From NCBI GenBank assembly GCA_021292165.1, contig CM037879.1, positions 23,109,817-23,173,816 of the forward strand: a stretch of 64,000 nucleotides of DNA, written 5' to 3'. Below are positions 11,595-22,589 of this stretch, piece after piece; the first letter of the stretch is position 1, and the number at the start of each line of letters is the position of its first letter. The notes beneath the pieces are model-generated. The model did not search any database and was not told the DNA's origin. It was given only the letters and a program-made list of their open reading frames with translations. The DNA is from Shinisaurus crocodilurus (lineage: Eukaryota; Chordata; Lepidosauria; Squamata; Shinisauridae). A program made the translations under genes and the position numbers.

Positions 11595-11945
11595 TCTTGC
11601 CCCATCAGTTCATCGACCGGTACCGGCATGGAGCCCATCTGTCATCATTCTGCAGGCCTTGACTACCAACCAAGCCATTTGAACTGCTAGCCACAGGGGA
11701 CCTTCACCTGCTCTCTTGGAAGAGGTGTTCCTCTTCCAGAGCGGTGCTGAGTGGCTACCTGGTCAAGACCATCAACTTTCATCAGTCACTACTGACTGGA
11801 TGTCCATGCTAGAGCTGACTGCTCATTTGAATGGGCAGTTTTGTCAGCCATTCTCCAATAGGACACCGACCCTACCTCTGGTAAGTTAGCTTGCTATTCG
11901 CCCATTTGTGTGATGCACAGATACCATGAAGAAGAAAGATAGGAT

Positions 11946-12251
11946 GCTTACCTGTAACTGTAGTTCTTTGAGTGGTCATCTGTGCATTCACACAACCTGC
12001 CCACTGACCCCGCATTGGTGTTTCTGTCGATACCAAGATTTCTCTCAGTTCTGAGGCTGTTTTTGGTGGTCTCAAGGAACTGAAGGAATAGGCAGGAACC
12101 CGCTACGGACATGTGCACTGGGACAGTGGCGGAAGGTTCTGACCAAAAATTCCTCAGCTATGGAAGGTTCCTGATTGAGGCACCACACAGACGCAGATCC
12201 CATATGTGTGAATGCACAAATGAACACTCGAAGAACCAGTTACAGGTAAGC
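11946..12251. repeat. Terminal inverted-repeat hairpin of DIRS copy A
   Basis: The left arm begins 'gcttacctgtaactg' and runs to about 11994; the right arm (12205-12251) ends 'cagttacaggtaagc'. The arms are about 48 nt, roughly 85% complementary by eye, with a 210-nt loop. The same structure is at 14092-14462. Paired arms of this type are consistent with the inverted terminal or internal complementary sequences that DIRS elements use to replicate. Confidence 0.8.
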
Positions 12252-12598
12252 AACCTGCATTTCCATTATTAGACAAGCTTTTCTATCTTACAGTCTAGAG
12301 AGCAATGCAAGCTTCTGTGTCTCCAGCTGGGCCACATTAGATTTCCAAAAGGAGCTTTCAAATAGAGAAACCACACCACTCTTTGCAAAATAAAAACCTT
12401 GGTCCTTGGGGTTACATTCTTAACATAGTTCCCTTAATACCTGTTTTATTTATTTGACTTTAGAATGCTGTATGATAGAGCACATAGGAAACACTGAGAG
12501 AAAAATCTAGCAATGGTGATGTTCATTCCAATATATCTACATATAAAAGCTGAATCCCCACATTCTGTCACAGTGTACCATGACCAAGAAACATGAGA

Positions 12599-12775
12599 GA
12601 GGGGCTTTAGCTCACTGGTAGAGCACCTGCTTTGGGTGCTGAAGGTCACAGGTTTGATCCCTGGTATCTCCAGGTAGGGCTAGGAAAGAATCCTGCCTGA
12701 AACCCTAGAGAGCTGCTGCCAATCAGTGTTGACAATACTGGGCTAGATGGACCAAGTCTGATTCAGTGACATGAT
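12599..12775 (+). mobile_element. tRNA-derived SINE
   Basis: The head 'gggctttagctcactggtag' carries a pol III A box, and 'ggtttgatccctgg' carries a B box. A tRNA-unrelated body follows: 'atctccaggtagggctagg', 'cctgcctgaaaccctagag' and 'actgggctagatggacc'. It is not a functional tRNA gene: the anticodon-loop region is SINE-like and the 3' stem does not close. Confidence 0.85.
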
Positions 12776-12819
12776 TTGCATGTCACAGTGGCAATTCCTG
12801 GGTTGTTTAACCGAGTGAG

Positions 12820-13073
12820 CCACTTCCACTTTCAGTCAACAACCATGCAATGCCCCGTTCCTGGGTTGTTTGTGATGTTCGAACCTGGAAAGTCTGGGTT
12901 GTCTATGGGTTGAACAATCCAGAGTTAGCCCAACAACAAACCAAGGGCAATTGTTGAGTTAACTCTGAGTTGTTTAACCCATAAACAAACCAGAGTTTCC
13001 AGGTTTGCATATCATGAAATGACCCAGGAATAGGGTGTTACTTGGTTGTTGATTAAAAGTGGAAATGGCTTGC
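12820..13073. mobile_element. Foldback DNA element between the two DIRS copies
   Basis: The arms 'acttccactttcagtcaac' (12830) and 'gttgattaaaagtggaaat' (13049) face each other. The interior is dense with 'gggttgttt' and its complement. It directly abuts the start of DIRS copy B. The open frame 12974-13162 on the - strand straddles the junction and is not a gene. Confidence 0.65.
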
Positions 13074-13079
13074 ATGACT

Positions 13080-13990
13080 CGCATGCTCTGCTCGTCCCCA
13101 GAAATTCCAAAGGCCTGGATCTGTCCTCCTGTGGCATTCCCTGCTTCCTGGACTATCTCCACCTCTTGATGCAGCGAGGCCTTAAACTATTGTCCATCAA
13201 GGTATACCTTGCCACCATTTCAGCCCATCATTGCCCGCTTCCCTGGGGGCTCACTGTTTGTCCAACCATTGGTGCGGCAATTCCTGCAGGGAGCCAGGAA
13301 TCTCATCCCTGTGACGCAATCGATCGCCCCGTCTTGGAGCCTGGCGGTGGTCCTGATGGCAATAATGGCAAAGCCCTTCCAACCTCTGCCCTCGGTCAAC
13401 CTTGGCATATTACCTGGAAGGTTGCATTATTAGTGGCAGTTATATCTGCCTGTCACACTAGTGAGATGTGTGCCCTCCGAGTGGATGACCTAGTCTTCCA
13501 CAGAGACAAGGTGGTTCTTTGACCAGACATCTCCTTTCTACCCATAGTAGTTTCTGATTTTCATCTTGGCCAGGACATCGTTTTACCAGCCTTTTCCCCA
13601 GCCCCTTCAGCGCCGATAGAGCGTGCTCTTCTGGATGTTCGCAGAGTGCTAGCATTTTACAAAGCGAGGACGGAGTCTTTTCAGCAGTCCAACCAGTTGT
13701 TCCTTTGCTACGCGGGTTGGAAGAAAGGTCTATCAGTATCCACCCAATGATTTGTTAAGTGGGTGGTACAGGCGATCAAACTTTCCTACGAACTCGCTGG
13801 ACTAGAGCTCCAACCTGGAATCAGAGCTCACTCCACCAGGGTGATTTTGACATCGGTCACGTTCGGCAGAGGTGTTCTGTTACCGAACCTGTAAGGCTGC
13901 CACCTGGTCCACCCCTTCCACCTTCATCTGCCAATATTGGCTAGATGTTTGGGCGCGATCAGACTGCACATTTGGAAGAGCAGGCTTGTC
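13080..13990 (+). pseudogene. DIRS-type tyrosine recombinase remnant
   Basis: Recombinase signatures can be followed across frames. 'KVALLVAVISACHTSEMCAL' (about 13421-13480) is the block with the first catalytic region. 'HSTR' (about 13829-13840) is the His-x-x-Arg box. 'ATWSTPSTFICQYWLDVWA' (about 13901-13957) contains the region of the nucleophilic tyrosine. Stops (for example TGA at 13519-13521 and at about 13748) and at least two frame changes show it is dead. It would have catalysed integration of the circular DNA form. Confidence 0.85.
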
Positions 13991-14091
13991 TTCTTCTCCT
14001 GGCCTGATGACACTGCCCTCCTCTGGTAAGCCAGCTTGTTACATCGCCCATATGTGTGATGCACAGAGACCATGAAGAAGAAGAAAAGGTT

Positions 14092-14462
14092 GCTTACCTG
14101 TAACTGTAATTCTCCGAGTAGTCATCTGTGCATTCACACAAACACAACCCACCCACCCTTTGGTGTCACTGCCTGTTGACGGGACTCAGTGAAGTGGTTT
14201 ACTGCTGGTATCGATATTGCTTTCGACACCGATATCCATGCCGAGCTTCCTCTCGGTTCCGAGGCCACAATAGGCGGTCTCAGTGAACTGAAGGAGCAGG
14301 TGGGAACCCGCCGGTAGCATGTGCAGTAGGACGGTGTGGGAGGGGTTCCCACCTAAAATCCTCAGCTATAGAAGCTTCCCGAAACAAGCTCCGCGCAGGT
14401 GCAGAGCCCATATGTGTGAATGCACAGATGACCACTCGAGGAACCACAGTTACAGATAAGCA
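14092..14462. repeat. Terminal inverted-repeat hairpin of DIRS copy B
   Basis: The left arm starts 'gcttacctgtaactg' (14092) and ends near 14140 with 'cattcacaca'. The right arm begins 'tgtgtgaatgcacagatg' (14413) and ends 'cagttacagataag'. Sequence and spacing match the copy A hairpin, though the loop is longer (about 270 nt). Confidence 0.8.
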
Positions 14463-14469
14463 ACCTGTG

Positions 14470-14969
14470 CTTCCCATTTGATACAGAATGGCCTTTGGGG
14501 GAAGGGTGCAGGGTGCCTTTATGTACAGAACACACAGAGAAGAACTGCATCCCACAAGCATTCTTGTAATAATATTGTTATGGGATTGGGGGCACATCTG
14601 CAGAGGCACTTCTAGAAGATGTGGGATTTGATTCTGACTCAGATGAGGAGCAGGAAGAGGTGGCTGAGGCCTCAAGGCCACAGCAGCTGGAGATAGGTGG
14701 GAATAGTGCTTATAGTGCAACATGTCCTTCTGAAATCGTGGGAACATTGGAGCTAGAGCGAAGAGGAGAAGGAGGAGGGAGTAGACATTAGAGATCCCAG
14801 AGCTAAAGGACAAATGAGGAGGGAGGAGCAGGGTAAGGTAATAGGACATCCCAGGGGATCTGCTGCAAAAGACACCCCTCAAGGAAAGGATCTGCCTTGA
14901 AGGCAGAGCTTCGTTAGCAGGACTGGCCTGAACTGGAGGGTTCTAACCAGTTTCCTAATAGATTTCATA
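14470..14969. other. Intergenic, nothing recognised
   Basis: A 200-codon - strand frame (14280-14882) overlaps the DIRS end. It contains no recognisable domain and is most likely chance in purine-rich sequence ('gaggagaaggaggaggg'). Confidence 0.4.
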
Positions 14970-15122
14970 GATCACAGAGTTGGAAGGAGCCTACAAGGCT
15001 ATCGAGTCCAACCCCCTGCTCAATGCAGGAAACTAGAGGAGGGGTCTCCCATCCAAGTAATAACCAGGCTTGACCCTGCTTAGCTTTCCAGGCTCAGACA
15101 AGCTGAGCCAGCGTGAGCCACA
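14970..15122 (-). mobile_element. 5S rRNA-derived SINE with CR1-like 3' tail, copy 1
   Basis: On the - strand it reads 'ggaaagctaagcagggtca', 'gcctggttattacttgg' and 'atgggagacc', which matches the internal promoter region of vertebrate 5S rRNA. It continues into 'gttggactcgatagccttg' and 'ccttccaactctgtgat', a CR1-type 3' end. It lacks the 5' and 3' stems of a real 5S gene. Other copies are at 38810-38960 and 63765-63945. Confidence 0.85.
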
Positions 15123-15243
15123 GTCAGTTTGGTCTCAACTCCCTAATCTGATGCATTGGCTTTATTGGATGCTAAAACAGTTTGATTCTTTTGTAGCAGT
15201 TGTTTGCAACAGGACCTGTGTAGCCTGAAGCAAGACTGGCTGA

Positions 15244-16703
15244 CAGGGCCGGATTAAGAGCATTATGGGCCTGGTGCTGAGGATTTTGGTGGGCCTTTTT
15301 ATGGAAATAAATAAAATGAAGATGCAATTTTATATTAAAACAAATTAAATATTTTAATTACCATTAAAGTGCCAAAACTCAAAAACTCCTGCAGCTCATC
15401 AGTAAGGGTCTTCCCAATTTCCCCCAAATTTATTTATTAAAAAAGAAAAAGCAGCCAGGAAGCTTTGCTTGACCAAGAATAATTGTGTTGTTCTTGTTGC
15501 TTTGTTTTTGTTTTTTTGTTAAACTAGCATTTGAACAATTGAGCTGCGAATCAGAAAGATCTTTTGCTCGAGGCTGGAGAGAGAGGTCCCTCTAAATCTG
15601 AATATACAGACCCTAGCAAGCCCCCATGTGCTTCAAAGAATGTAGTAACAGTGATTGAATGCAAAACCTACCATGCTAATTTGAGAACAATAGTTCTTGC
15701 TAGGTCTTGCTCAAGCCTGTAATGCAGATGTGCTTAGAACACCTTTCTAATCTTGAAAAAATCATTAATTATGCTGAATGATAACGATCAGAGCTAACTC
15801 AAATCGTGCAGCTGCGGGGAGAAGACCGGAGCCTCAGATCTCCTTCGTCTTGGACTGCGTCCTGTTGCCTTCGCACGGTTTGGGGCTTCTGGGGGTGGCT
15901 TGCTTGCGAAGTTGCCTTGATTAGGGGGCTTCGGGAGTTTGTTTTTTTTGTTAAGGGCGTGCTTTTGGCTTACTTTTGTTTTGGTGAGGTGTGTGTTTGC
16001 GGCGGCCGCGGCGGCGTGTTCGGTGCCTGCAGCTCTCGCCGGGTAGCGCCTGCTCCGTGGGTCCCTCTGCGGTCTGGAGGCAGGACCGGTGCAAGGCAGT
16101 TTGGTGCCCTAGGCAAGATCAGATATTTAGCGCCCCCCCTTCCCACTTGAGAGTGCTGTATTTTTTTTTTAGGCGTTTCTGGAGCCCCCTTTAGCCCTGC
16201 GCCCTAGGCAGCTGCCTAGTTGGCCTAATGGTAGCACCGGCCCTGTCTGGAGGAGGGAGTCTGCAGCAACAACCTTGCCTTCCCTGTATATCTTTTCTTT
16301 GGGCTCGCTGGGGAGTGATGCTTGTTTTGTGATCATACCTTTGTTTTCCTTGCTTTTGTTTCTGCCTTTGCTCTCTCGCCGCGGGACGCTGCAGCATCTG
16401 CTTCCCGAGAGGAGCATAGCTCTTCGCAGTAGCATAGAGGTGAGACGCGCCGACGCACTTTGCCTCCGTTGAGGTGGGCTCGGTCGCGCTGCACACATTT
16501 AGGCTAGCCCTCCCAGGTAATTCCTTGCACGGCACTTCGTTGGGGGTGTGCGTGCGTGCGTGCAGTAAGCTACCCGATTCCCTGCTCCAACCACTTACCG
16601 TTTTCGAGCCCGTACTTTGCCGCGTGTCCCTATATTGTGGGCCTATTGTCTGCTTTGGGCCTGGAGCGGGCGCTCCAATCGCCCCTATGTTAATCCAGCC
16701 CTG
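15244..16703. mobile_element. hAT-type non-autonomous element, 1.46 kb, with GC-rich interior
   Basis: The ends are CAGGGCCGGATTAA and TTAATCCAGCCCTG (inverted, one mismatch in 14). The flanks are identical octamers CTGGCTGA at 15236-15243 and 16704-16711, a perfect 8-bp target-site duplication. The left third is AT-rich. From about 15800 to 16650 the interior is GC-rich with CpG clusters (for example 'gcggcggccgcggcggcg') and looks like a captured promoter/5'UTR-like segment. A second hAT MITE sits inside at 16081-16245. No transposase is seen; the open frames here (for example 15806-16150, 16169-16535 and 16474-16806) are by-products of GC content. Confidence 0.9.
16081..16245. mobile_element. 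hAT MITE nested in the 15244-16703 element
   Basis: The ends CAGGACCGGTGC and GCACCGGCCCTG are inverted. The flanking octamers TCTGGAGG (16073-16080 and 16246-16253) are identical. Internal text 'tggtgccctaggcaag' and 'gcctagttggcctaatgg' contributes partial arms. It landed in the GC-rich cargo after the outer element formed. Confidence 0.9.
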
Positions 16704-16979
16704 CTGGCTGACTTGTAACTTTTTATTGATTAGAATTACAAATCAGAGATTTGTCTCCCGCTGGAAAACAGGGCATTGGACAATGACTTCCCTTCTCACT
16801 CAATGATGCAGATGGGTTTTATATCTGTATAGGTTGCCTGAGGCATACCTGGTAAGGGCCTTGGACTTGATAATAGTCATAAAATCATGAGTCCACCCCC
16901 TGCAGATGCAGGAAATCCCCAACTATAGTACCCAATGGGTGGCCATTCAGCCTCTGCTGAAAAACTTCTAAGAAGGAAG

Positions 16980-17190
16980 TTTAATAATTAATAAATATAA
17001 TAAATAAAATAAAAAATGTGGGGTGGGTTAGGTTTTTAATAAGAAATTTTTATATTGTTTTAATTATTATATTTTATTGTGTTGTTTTACTGTATTTTAA
17101 TTGTACATCGCCCAGGGTGGTCGGGTGACCGGCCAGATGGGCGATTAATAAATATAATAAATAAAATAAAATAAAATAAATAAATAAGGA
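16980..17190 (+). mobile_element. LINE 3' end (L2-like) with A-rich tail
   Basis: It contains 'gtacatcgcccagggtgg', 'gaccggccagatgggcg' and 'attaataaatataataaat', followed by repeated ATAAA units. The reverse complement of this 3' end is found at 20570-20700. Confidence 0.65.
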
Positions 17191-18799
17191 GAGGCCACCC
17201 TCTGCCAAGACAGTCTGTTCCACTGTCAAACTGCTTGTACCATCAGGAAGTTCTTCCCAATGTATAGTCAAAGTCCCCTTTCCTGTCATTTGAACCCATT
17301 GGTTTGAGTCCTACTCTCTGGAGCAACAAAAACAAACAAACAAACAAAAACAACAACCCCCCCCCACCAAAAACTAATTTGCTCCATCATCCATGTGATA
17401 GTGCTTCAGACATTTGAAGATGGGTATCCTATTGCCTCTGAACCTCCCGGTTCAGATATGCCACTGAATCCTAGTTGCTAGGGCTCAACAACAGTGAGAG
17501 AGGGATGTTGCCTTCTTGTCCTCCTTGTGGGCTTCTCAGAAACATCTGGTTGGCCACTGTGAGAAACAGAGTGCTGGAGTAGATGGATCATTGGCCTGAT
17601 TTAACAGGGATGTTCTGAGTGACTGAGTGAGAGAGAGAGAGAACTGAAATTCTAACTGCAGCCCTAGGGATCCCAGACAATTGCCCATCTAACATGATGC
17701 AGTGCAGTCTCAGGCTTTAGGAAATTCCCCATTGTCTTCAGTGAACAGGGGGAAACTCTGTGCATGCATGAAGTGAATGTGTACGCTTCTGCAGGTTTTC
17801 AGATCACACCCATTACAAAGTGTGAAAAAATTTCTACCGGGTATTTTTTTTTTTTTTTTTTTTGGCCTTGAAAATATTTCTCTCTGAAAACACACGGTGT
17901 GCTATCCTAGGATTTGTTCAGTTTTTCTTAATATCAAAAGCAATGATCCTTGGAGTGTGTCACCGGTCTTTAGAGATTAGGCTGATCACATGACTTCTAC
18001 TTTCTGTTTCCAGCTGCCACATAACATTAAAAGAAACTAACACTTAATGCTTTCCTTAATATTACTTTCCATATTTCTCCAGAGTTGCCATGGGGATGTT
18101 ACGTGAGATCATGACTAGAAGAGAAAGTGATCTAAGAGGGAACCATTTCCCTATCTAGCTGTTATTCATGCTAATTAAATAGCAGAAAACTACTTTCATG
18201 GCAATTGGCATAGAGACAGTTTTCTTCGTAGGGGGGTTTCCCCCCCTTTCACTTTTCTACTTTGTAAATTGTTTTTTGTTTTTAAATCCTGGCCTCAGTT
18301 CTTGACAAAGAGCTTGTGCACACATTTTATATTGCTTACGTTAAGGCAATGATTTGTAGACTATGTTCCTAGGAACACTGGGGGTCTTTAGAACCTTTCC
18401 AAGTGTTCCTCAGTGAGAAGATCAGTAATGGAAGACCAGCTGCCCAAATGACAGCCATCCCAATCCAGCTAGGGAGGGCCATATGTGCGAGGAAAGAGGC
18501 TAGCTGGCTGGACGGGGAATTGTGCATGCAAACGGCTGCTGTGGGTACAATTTCCTCACCCAGTTCACCAGCTGGGTGTGCACGTGGCCCTGGTTAGAGA
18601 CCGATTTGTGTTTGTTGGCAGTTTAGAACCAGGGGGCAGCGGGCCTGGTGTCCGTCCATTCCATTCTCCCCTCCCTGTCAAACAGCTAATTGTCACTTTT
18701 CAAAGTTGTTAACTGAGTTGCTAACTGACCACCGCACATACCGGTAGGTAGATTTGGGCTGGGGATAGCTTCTCTGTTGTTACCAATCTTCCCCTAAAA
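17191..18799. other. Intergenic, few recognisable features
   Basis: It holds simple repeats (AAAC units near 17325, poly-T near 17846) and a CR1-like remnant around 17370-17460 ('tagtgcttcagacatttga', 'agatgggtatcctattgcc'). No host exon is apparent. Confidence 0.4.
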
Positions 18800-19378
18800 C
18801 AGGGATGGGGATGGGGAAACTGTAGCTCACAGGGCTCATCTGGCCTGCAGAGGCTCCCCATCTGGCCAGCAGGGGCTTGGGCTCCCTCCCCACGTCCCGC
18901 CCACTCCCATCCTCACATCCCGCCTCCTCGCCTTGAGTCTAGCGGAGCCTTGGGGAGGAGGAGGTCGGGAGAGGAATCCCTTCATTATCTCTGGTCACAG
19001 ATCAGAGATGGCAAAGGGTTTCCCCTTACTCAGCGTACCGCACCAGCGCACCTGCTTCCAATTGGGATGGGGAGCAGCGCACTAAGTGCTTTGCCTACCC
19101 CATATCATCCCCAATGGGGGAAGGCATGGGGTGGGGGGAAGCTGCTGGTCCCCAGCTGAGCCAAAGCAGGTTGGGGAAGCTGGTCCCTCCTCCCAGCACT
19201 GAGTCCCTTTTTCCATGCTGAGAGAGGCGTGGAGGAAGTCAAAATGGGCCGGGGTGGTGGTGATTATGTCAGTGGGAGTGGCCACACCCATCAGCAGCCT
19301 TGGCTGTGCCCTCTGACATCATTCAACCTGTGTGGGGAGCAATTTGGCCCCATGCTAAAAACCTTTTCCCCACCCCTG
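18800..19378. mobile_element. hAT-like non-autonomous element, 579 bp
   Basis: The left end is CAGGGATGGGGATGGGG and the right end is CCCCACCCCTG. The flanking octamers CCCTAAAA (18792-18799 and 19379-19386) are identical. The interior is GC-rich, includes 'catctggcctgcagaggc' and ends 'ggggagcaatttggcccc'. No transposase ORF. Confidence 0.85.
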
Positions 19379-19386
19379 CCCTAAAA

Positions 19387-20439
19387 TGTGCAGCTACAGG
19401 GAGAAGATGAGGCAAAACCCTGACATCAAGTTTTCTACTTGTAAGAGGTATAGATGGCAATTGAATGCCGTGTGTGTGCGTGCGTGCGTGCGTGTGTGAA
19501 GAGAGAGAGGGAATGAATCAGTCTTCCCATCCTGGTACCCTGGTTGGGAATGATGGGAACTGTAGCCCAACAGATATGGAGGGCACCAGGTTGGGAAGGC
19601 TGATAAATAGATATCTGTTTATCTATCTACACATACATACATACATACATACATTCTCCCCCTCTCTCTCTCAATTGAAGTCTAAAATGGGACAGCTGAG
19701 GAATGGTTTTGCCATCTCATCTGCTGGTTGTATAAACTGGAAACTGTCTCAGCTCTGTATATTCTGTTGTGTAATAAATCATATTTTGCAGGAATTTGGC
19801 AACAACTGTTGAAGTATTTCTAGACCTTTTGAAGTCATAGCATCATTTTGGGTTTCCCCCCTTGACTCAACTCCCCTGCCCTTTGTTAGATGTTATCAGA
19901 AGAGCTTTTTTCTTCTCTCTGTAGAGTAGCTGAAGTCAGGTGATTTTATCCCAAGCCTTCAAATCACATTGGTGGCTTCTCTCAGGTTGTCTACCAGGCA
20001 CCACCAATGGAGCCCATAAACACCTGTTTCAAAATGACAGCTACTAGAGAGAAAAATTTACTTCGAGAACATCCTTACAGAGATTTCATTTTGAGCTCGA
20101 ACAACATGCAGAAAAGCAAGCGGCTTACTCTTCTCCATACCATTCTGCTGTCACCAAAAGATCTCTCAAGCTTGTCTCTGCAGATAACGATCAGTTTAAG
20201 CCACATGTGCCAAATGCAAGCCTAGGTTGATCCTGTTTTTGCAGTTTGACCTTTAAGGTACTGCAGCAGCAGCACTAGACCAAAGCTGTGTATGGGAAAT
20301 GCCATCTTTTTTAAAAATGCAGATGTTTTCAACATGAAGCAAAAGCAGCACCTGCAGTGCCTTCAAAAAGTAAGCTTGAGGCTGAGCTTGATGTGACATT
20401 TGTCATGTAGCTTGCCCTTGTTGATTTAAAAGAGCCAGA
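19387..20439. other. Intergenic; microsatellites and a foldback remnant
   Basis: GT/GTGC repeats (19470-19497) are followed by a foldback remnant with 'catcctggtaccctggttg' (19527) and 'gggcaccaggttgggaagg' (19581). An ACAT repeat lies at 19629-19655. The remainder is unassigned. Confidence 0.5.
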
Positions 20440-21420
20440 TTTATTTATTTGCAAGATTTATATACCGCTCCATATTCCGGTATGGAGATTTCAGAGCAGC
20501 GAACAATAAAAGATAAAACAGTTAAAAGAATAAAACAATATGTTAAAAACAAAATCAATAAAAACCATGGCTATTTATTTATTTATTTACTTATTATATT
20601 TATTAATCGCCCATCTGGCCGGCCACTCTGGGCGATGTACAATCAAAACAATACAATAAAATATGATAATTTAAAACAGTATAAAAATTATTTTAAAATC
20701 CTAACCCACCCCATATTCCCACCTGAAATACCATGTTTTTAATGCACGGCGGAAGCTCATCACGGAAGGGGCATGGCGAAGGTCACTAGGGAGGGAGTTC
20801 CATAACGTGGGGGCTGCCACAGAGAAGGCCCTCTTCCTAGTCCCCACCAGCCTGGCTGCTCTGGCTGATGGGATAAGGAGAAGGCTGTCCGTGGCAGATC
20901 TTGTTGAGCGGTTTACTTGATGTTGCTGGAGGTGCTCCTTGAATTCCTGAACTTCTTGAACTCCTAGTTAGTTCAGGAAGGCTTCCTGAAATAAAAGTGT
21001 TTTCAGGAGGCGCCAAAAGCAACACAGTGTCGGAGCCTGCCTTACCTCCAGAGGCAGGGAGTTCCAAAGAAATGGAGCCACTACATGGAAGGCTCTTCTC
21101 CTGGTGGACTCCAATTGGGCCATAGGTCCATGTGGAACCACCAGAGACATGCCATCCAATGACCTCAGTGACCTGGCAGGGTGGTAAGGGAGAAGGTGCT
21201 CTCTCAGGTATCCTGGTCTCAAGTCATTTAGGGCTTTATACACTAGTACCAGAACCTTAAACCTGGCCCAGTAGCAAATAGGCAGCCAGTGCAGTTCCCT
21301 CAGCAAAAGGAGTTGCATGCTGAAAAGCGGCAGCCAAGCTGCTGCATTCTGCACTAGCTCCAACTTCCAGACCAGCCCTAAGGGCAGCCCCACATAGAGC
21401 ACATTGCACTAATTTAAAAT
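20440..21420 (-). mobile_element. L2/CR1-superfamily LINE, ORF2 C-terminus and 3' ends
   Basis: The - strand frame 21402-20968 encodes the C-terminal end of a LINE ORF2: 'LHWLPICYWARFKVLVLVYK', 'ALNDLRPGYL' and 'RAFHVVAPFLWNSLPLEVRQ'. Downstream (lower coordinates) are two LINE 3' ends, at 20570-20960 ('aatcgcccatctggccggc') and 20440-20560 ('tttatataccgctccatat'). This suggests two related insertions lying next to each other or nested. Both are 5'-truncated. Confidence 0.8.
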
Positions 21421-22334
21421 AACTTGAGCCAGACTGGGACTATGGCATGGCAGAGGAGGGAGCTTTAATGCTTTGCCTCTGCCATGGTCCCAATAGGAAT
21501 CCCCCCCCTACCCCATGCCTGCTCCTCGCAATGGGAGGAAAGCTCCCCTTGATCTTCAATTCCAGTTGGGACTGTGGGGGGAGGCTTAAAATCCCCTCCC
21601 CCCCATGCCACAGTCATGATATGGCTTCTCCCTCCAACCCCATGCTGGCTACTTATTTTTTTAAAACTATGTAAGGGCAAACTATGTGGCAAATGTCATG
21701 TCTGGTTTGTCCCTAAGTGACAATGGATTAAAAAAAAAAAAAAAAAAAAGGATTTCCTTAAGAAAGCCAAACCCTTTCAGTGTATGAGGTCAGCTATGGA
21801 AATGTGATATTTGGTAGCACGATATACAGTGGTATTTTTAGCCCCGTTTGTGAAGGAGCCTTGTAGCTGCTCTGGAATAACTGATACTCAAAGTTGGCAA
21901 TAGTTTTAGGATTGATTGGGAGCAAAACCTGTTTTGCAGGCAGTGACAGAACTTTGGTTTCAACATGTTACTTCTGAAAATGTGTTCATTTCATGTTGGT
22001 TTCACAGGAATGAATTAGGCATGATATGGGTGCATATCTGGACACAGAACTACCCAGGCATTGAGCTTGGGCATCTCTACATAAGATGTTTAACCCGCCA
22101 CTTTACTGAGGCTTCTTCTTCCGTTTTCTTTGTGGGAAGAAGAGCGGGTCATTTACACATGTTTCCCCCCCCCAGGGGTTTTCTTTCTCTGCCTTCCTAT
22201 ATGTTCCATTACACAACCACAAGATGGCGCTGTGGTATAGTACAATTGCAAAAAAATACACGGCCATTTTGTAGCACTTCCTAGCGGGATAGGGAATAAT
22301 AGCTGACTTTCCTCTCTTGATGGAAGCTGTAGTC
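21421..22334. other. Intergenic, nothing recognised
   Basis: It contains a C-rich stretch around 21500-21640 and a poly-A near 21732. No coding or repeat identity could be established. Confidence 0.4.
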
Positions 22335-22470
22335 CAGTGTTCTCCAATCCTTGGGTCCCCAGATGTTTTTGGCCTACAACTCCCAGCATGCCCCAGCCAG
22401 CGAAGCTGGCTGGGGCATGCTGGGAGTTGTAGGCCAAAAACATCTGGGGACCCAAGGTTGGAGAACACTG
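22335..22470. mobile_element. hAT-type palindromic MITE, copy 3
   Basis: The ends are CAGTGTTCTCCAA and GGAGAACACTG around a nearly perfect palindrome centred on 'cagccagcgaagctggctg'. The flanks CTGTAGTC (22327-22334 and 22471-22478) are identical, a perfect 8-bp target-site duplication. Open frames across it on both strands are artefacts of the palindrome. Confidence 0.93.
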
Positions 22471-22589
22471 CTGTAGTCCAACGCACGTGGAGCGTACCAG
22501 GTCAGGGAAGACTGGTGTAGTCAATTTCACTCTTGAGATGGGAAGGGGGGGAAAAAGAAAGAAAACTTTGCATAGGTAAGCCTTTCCCA

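Larger units (their letters stand above)
9640..12265 (+). mobile_element. DIRS-like (tyrosine-recombinase) retrotransposon, copy A
   Basis: In order, the element holds a reverse-transcriptase remnant, an RNase H remnant, the N-terminal part of a recombinase-like region, and a terminal segment with long inverted repeats (11946-12251). It appears 5'-truncated near 9640. Most of the recombinase core is deleted between about 11600 and 11700. Stops and frame changes break every ORF. DIRS elements encode a tyrosine recombinase instead of an integrase and have unusual inverted or split ends; the layout here fits that group. A second partial copy in the same orientation follows at 13075. Confidence 0.85.
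13075..14466 (+). mobile_element. DIRS-like retrotransposon, copy B (recombinase and 3' end only)
   Basis: This partial element starts inside the recombinase N-terminus ('RGLKLLSIKVYLATISAHH', same region as copy A 11450-11520). It runs through the recombinase and ends with the same roughly 370-bp terminal hairpin as copy A. Reverse transcriptase and RNase H are missing. It is in the same orientation as copy A and lies 0.8 kb downstream, separated by a SINE and a foldback element. Confidence 0.85.

Noticed and set aside
12599..12672. Possible tRNA gene
   Set aside because: It has A and B boxes, but the sequence continues into a SINE body and the acceptor stem does not close; it matches the SINE at 6779.
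16169..16806. Open frames that might be a CpG-island gene's first exon
   Set aside because: They lie inside a hAT element with perfect target-site duplications; no splice partner or domain was found. A captured fragment remains possible and is reported as a finding.
22103..22530. Open frames of about 125 codons on the - strand containing 'LGPQMFLAYNSQHAPAS'
   Set aside because: The same peptide text appears wherever the palindromic hAT MITE occurs (6931, 22153, 46164, 48265), so it is translated transposon arm.
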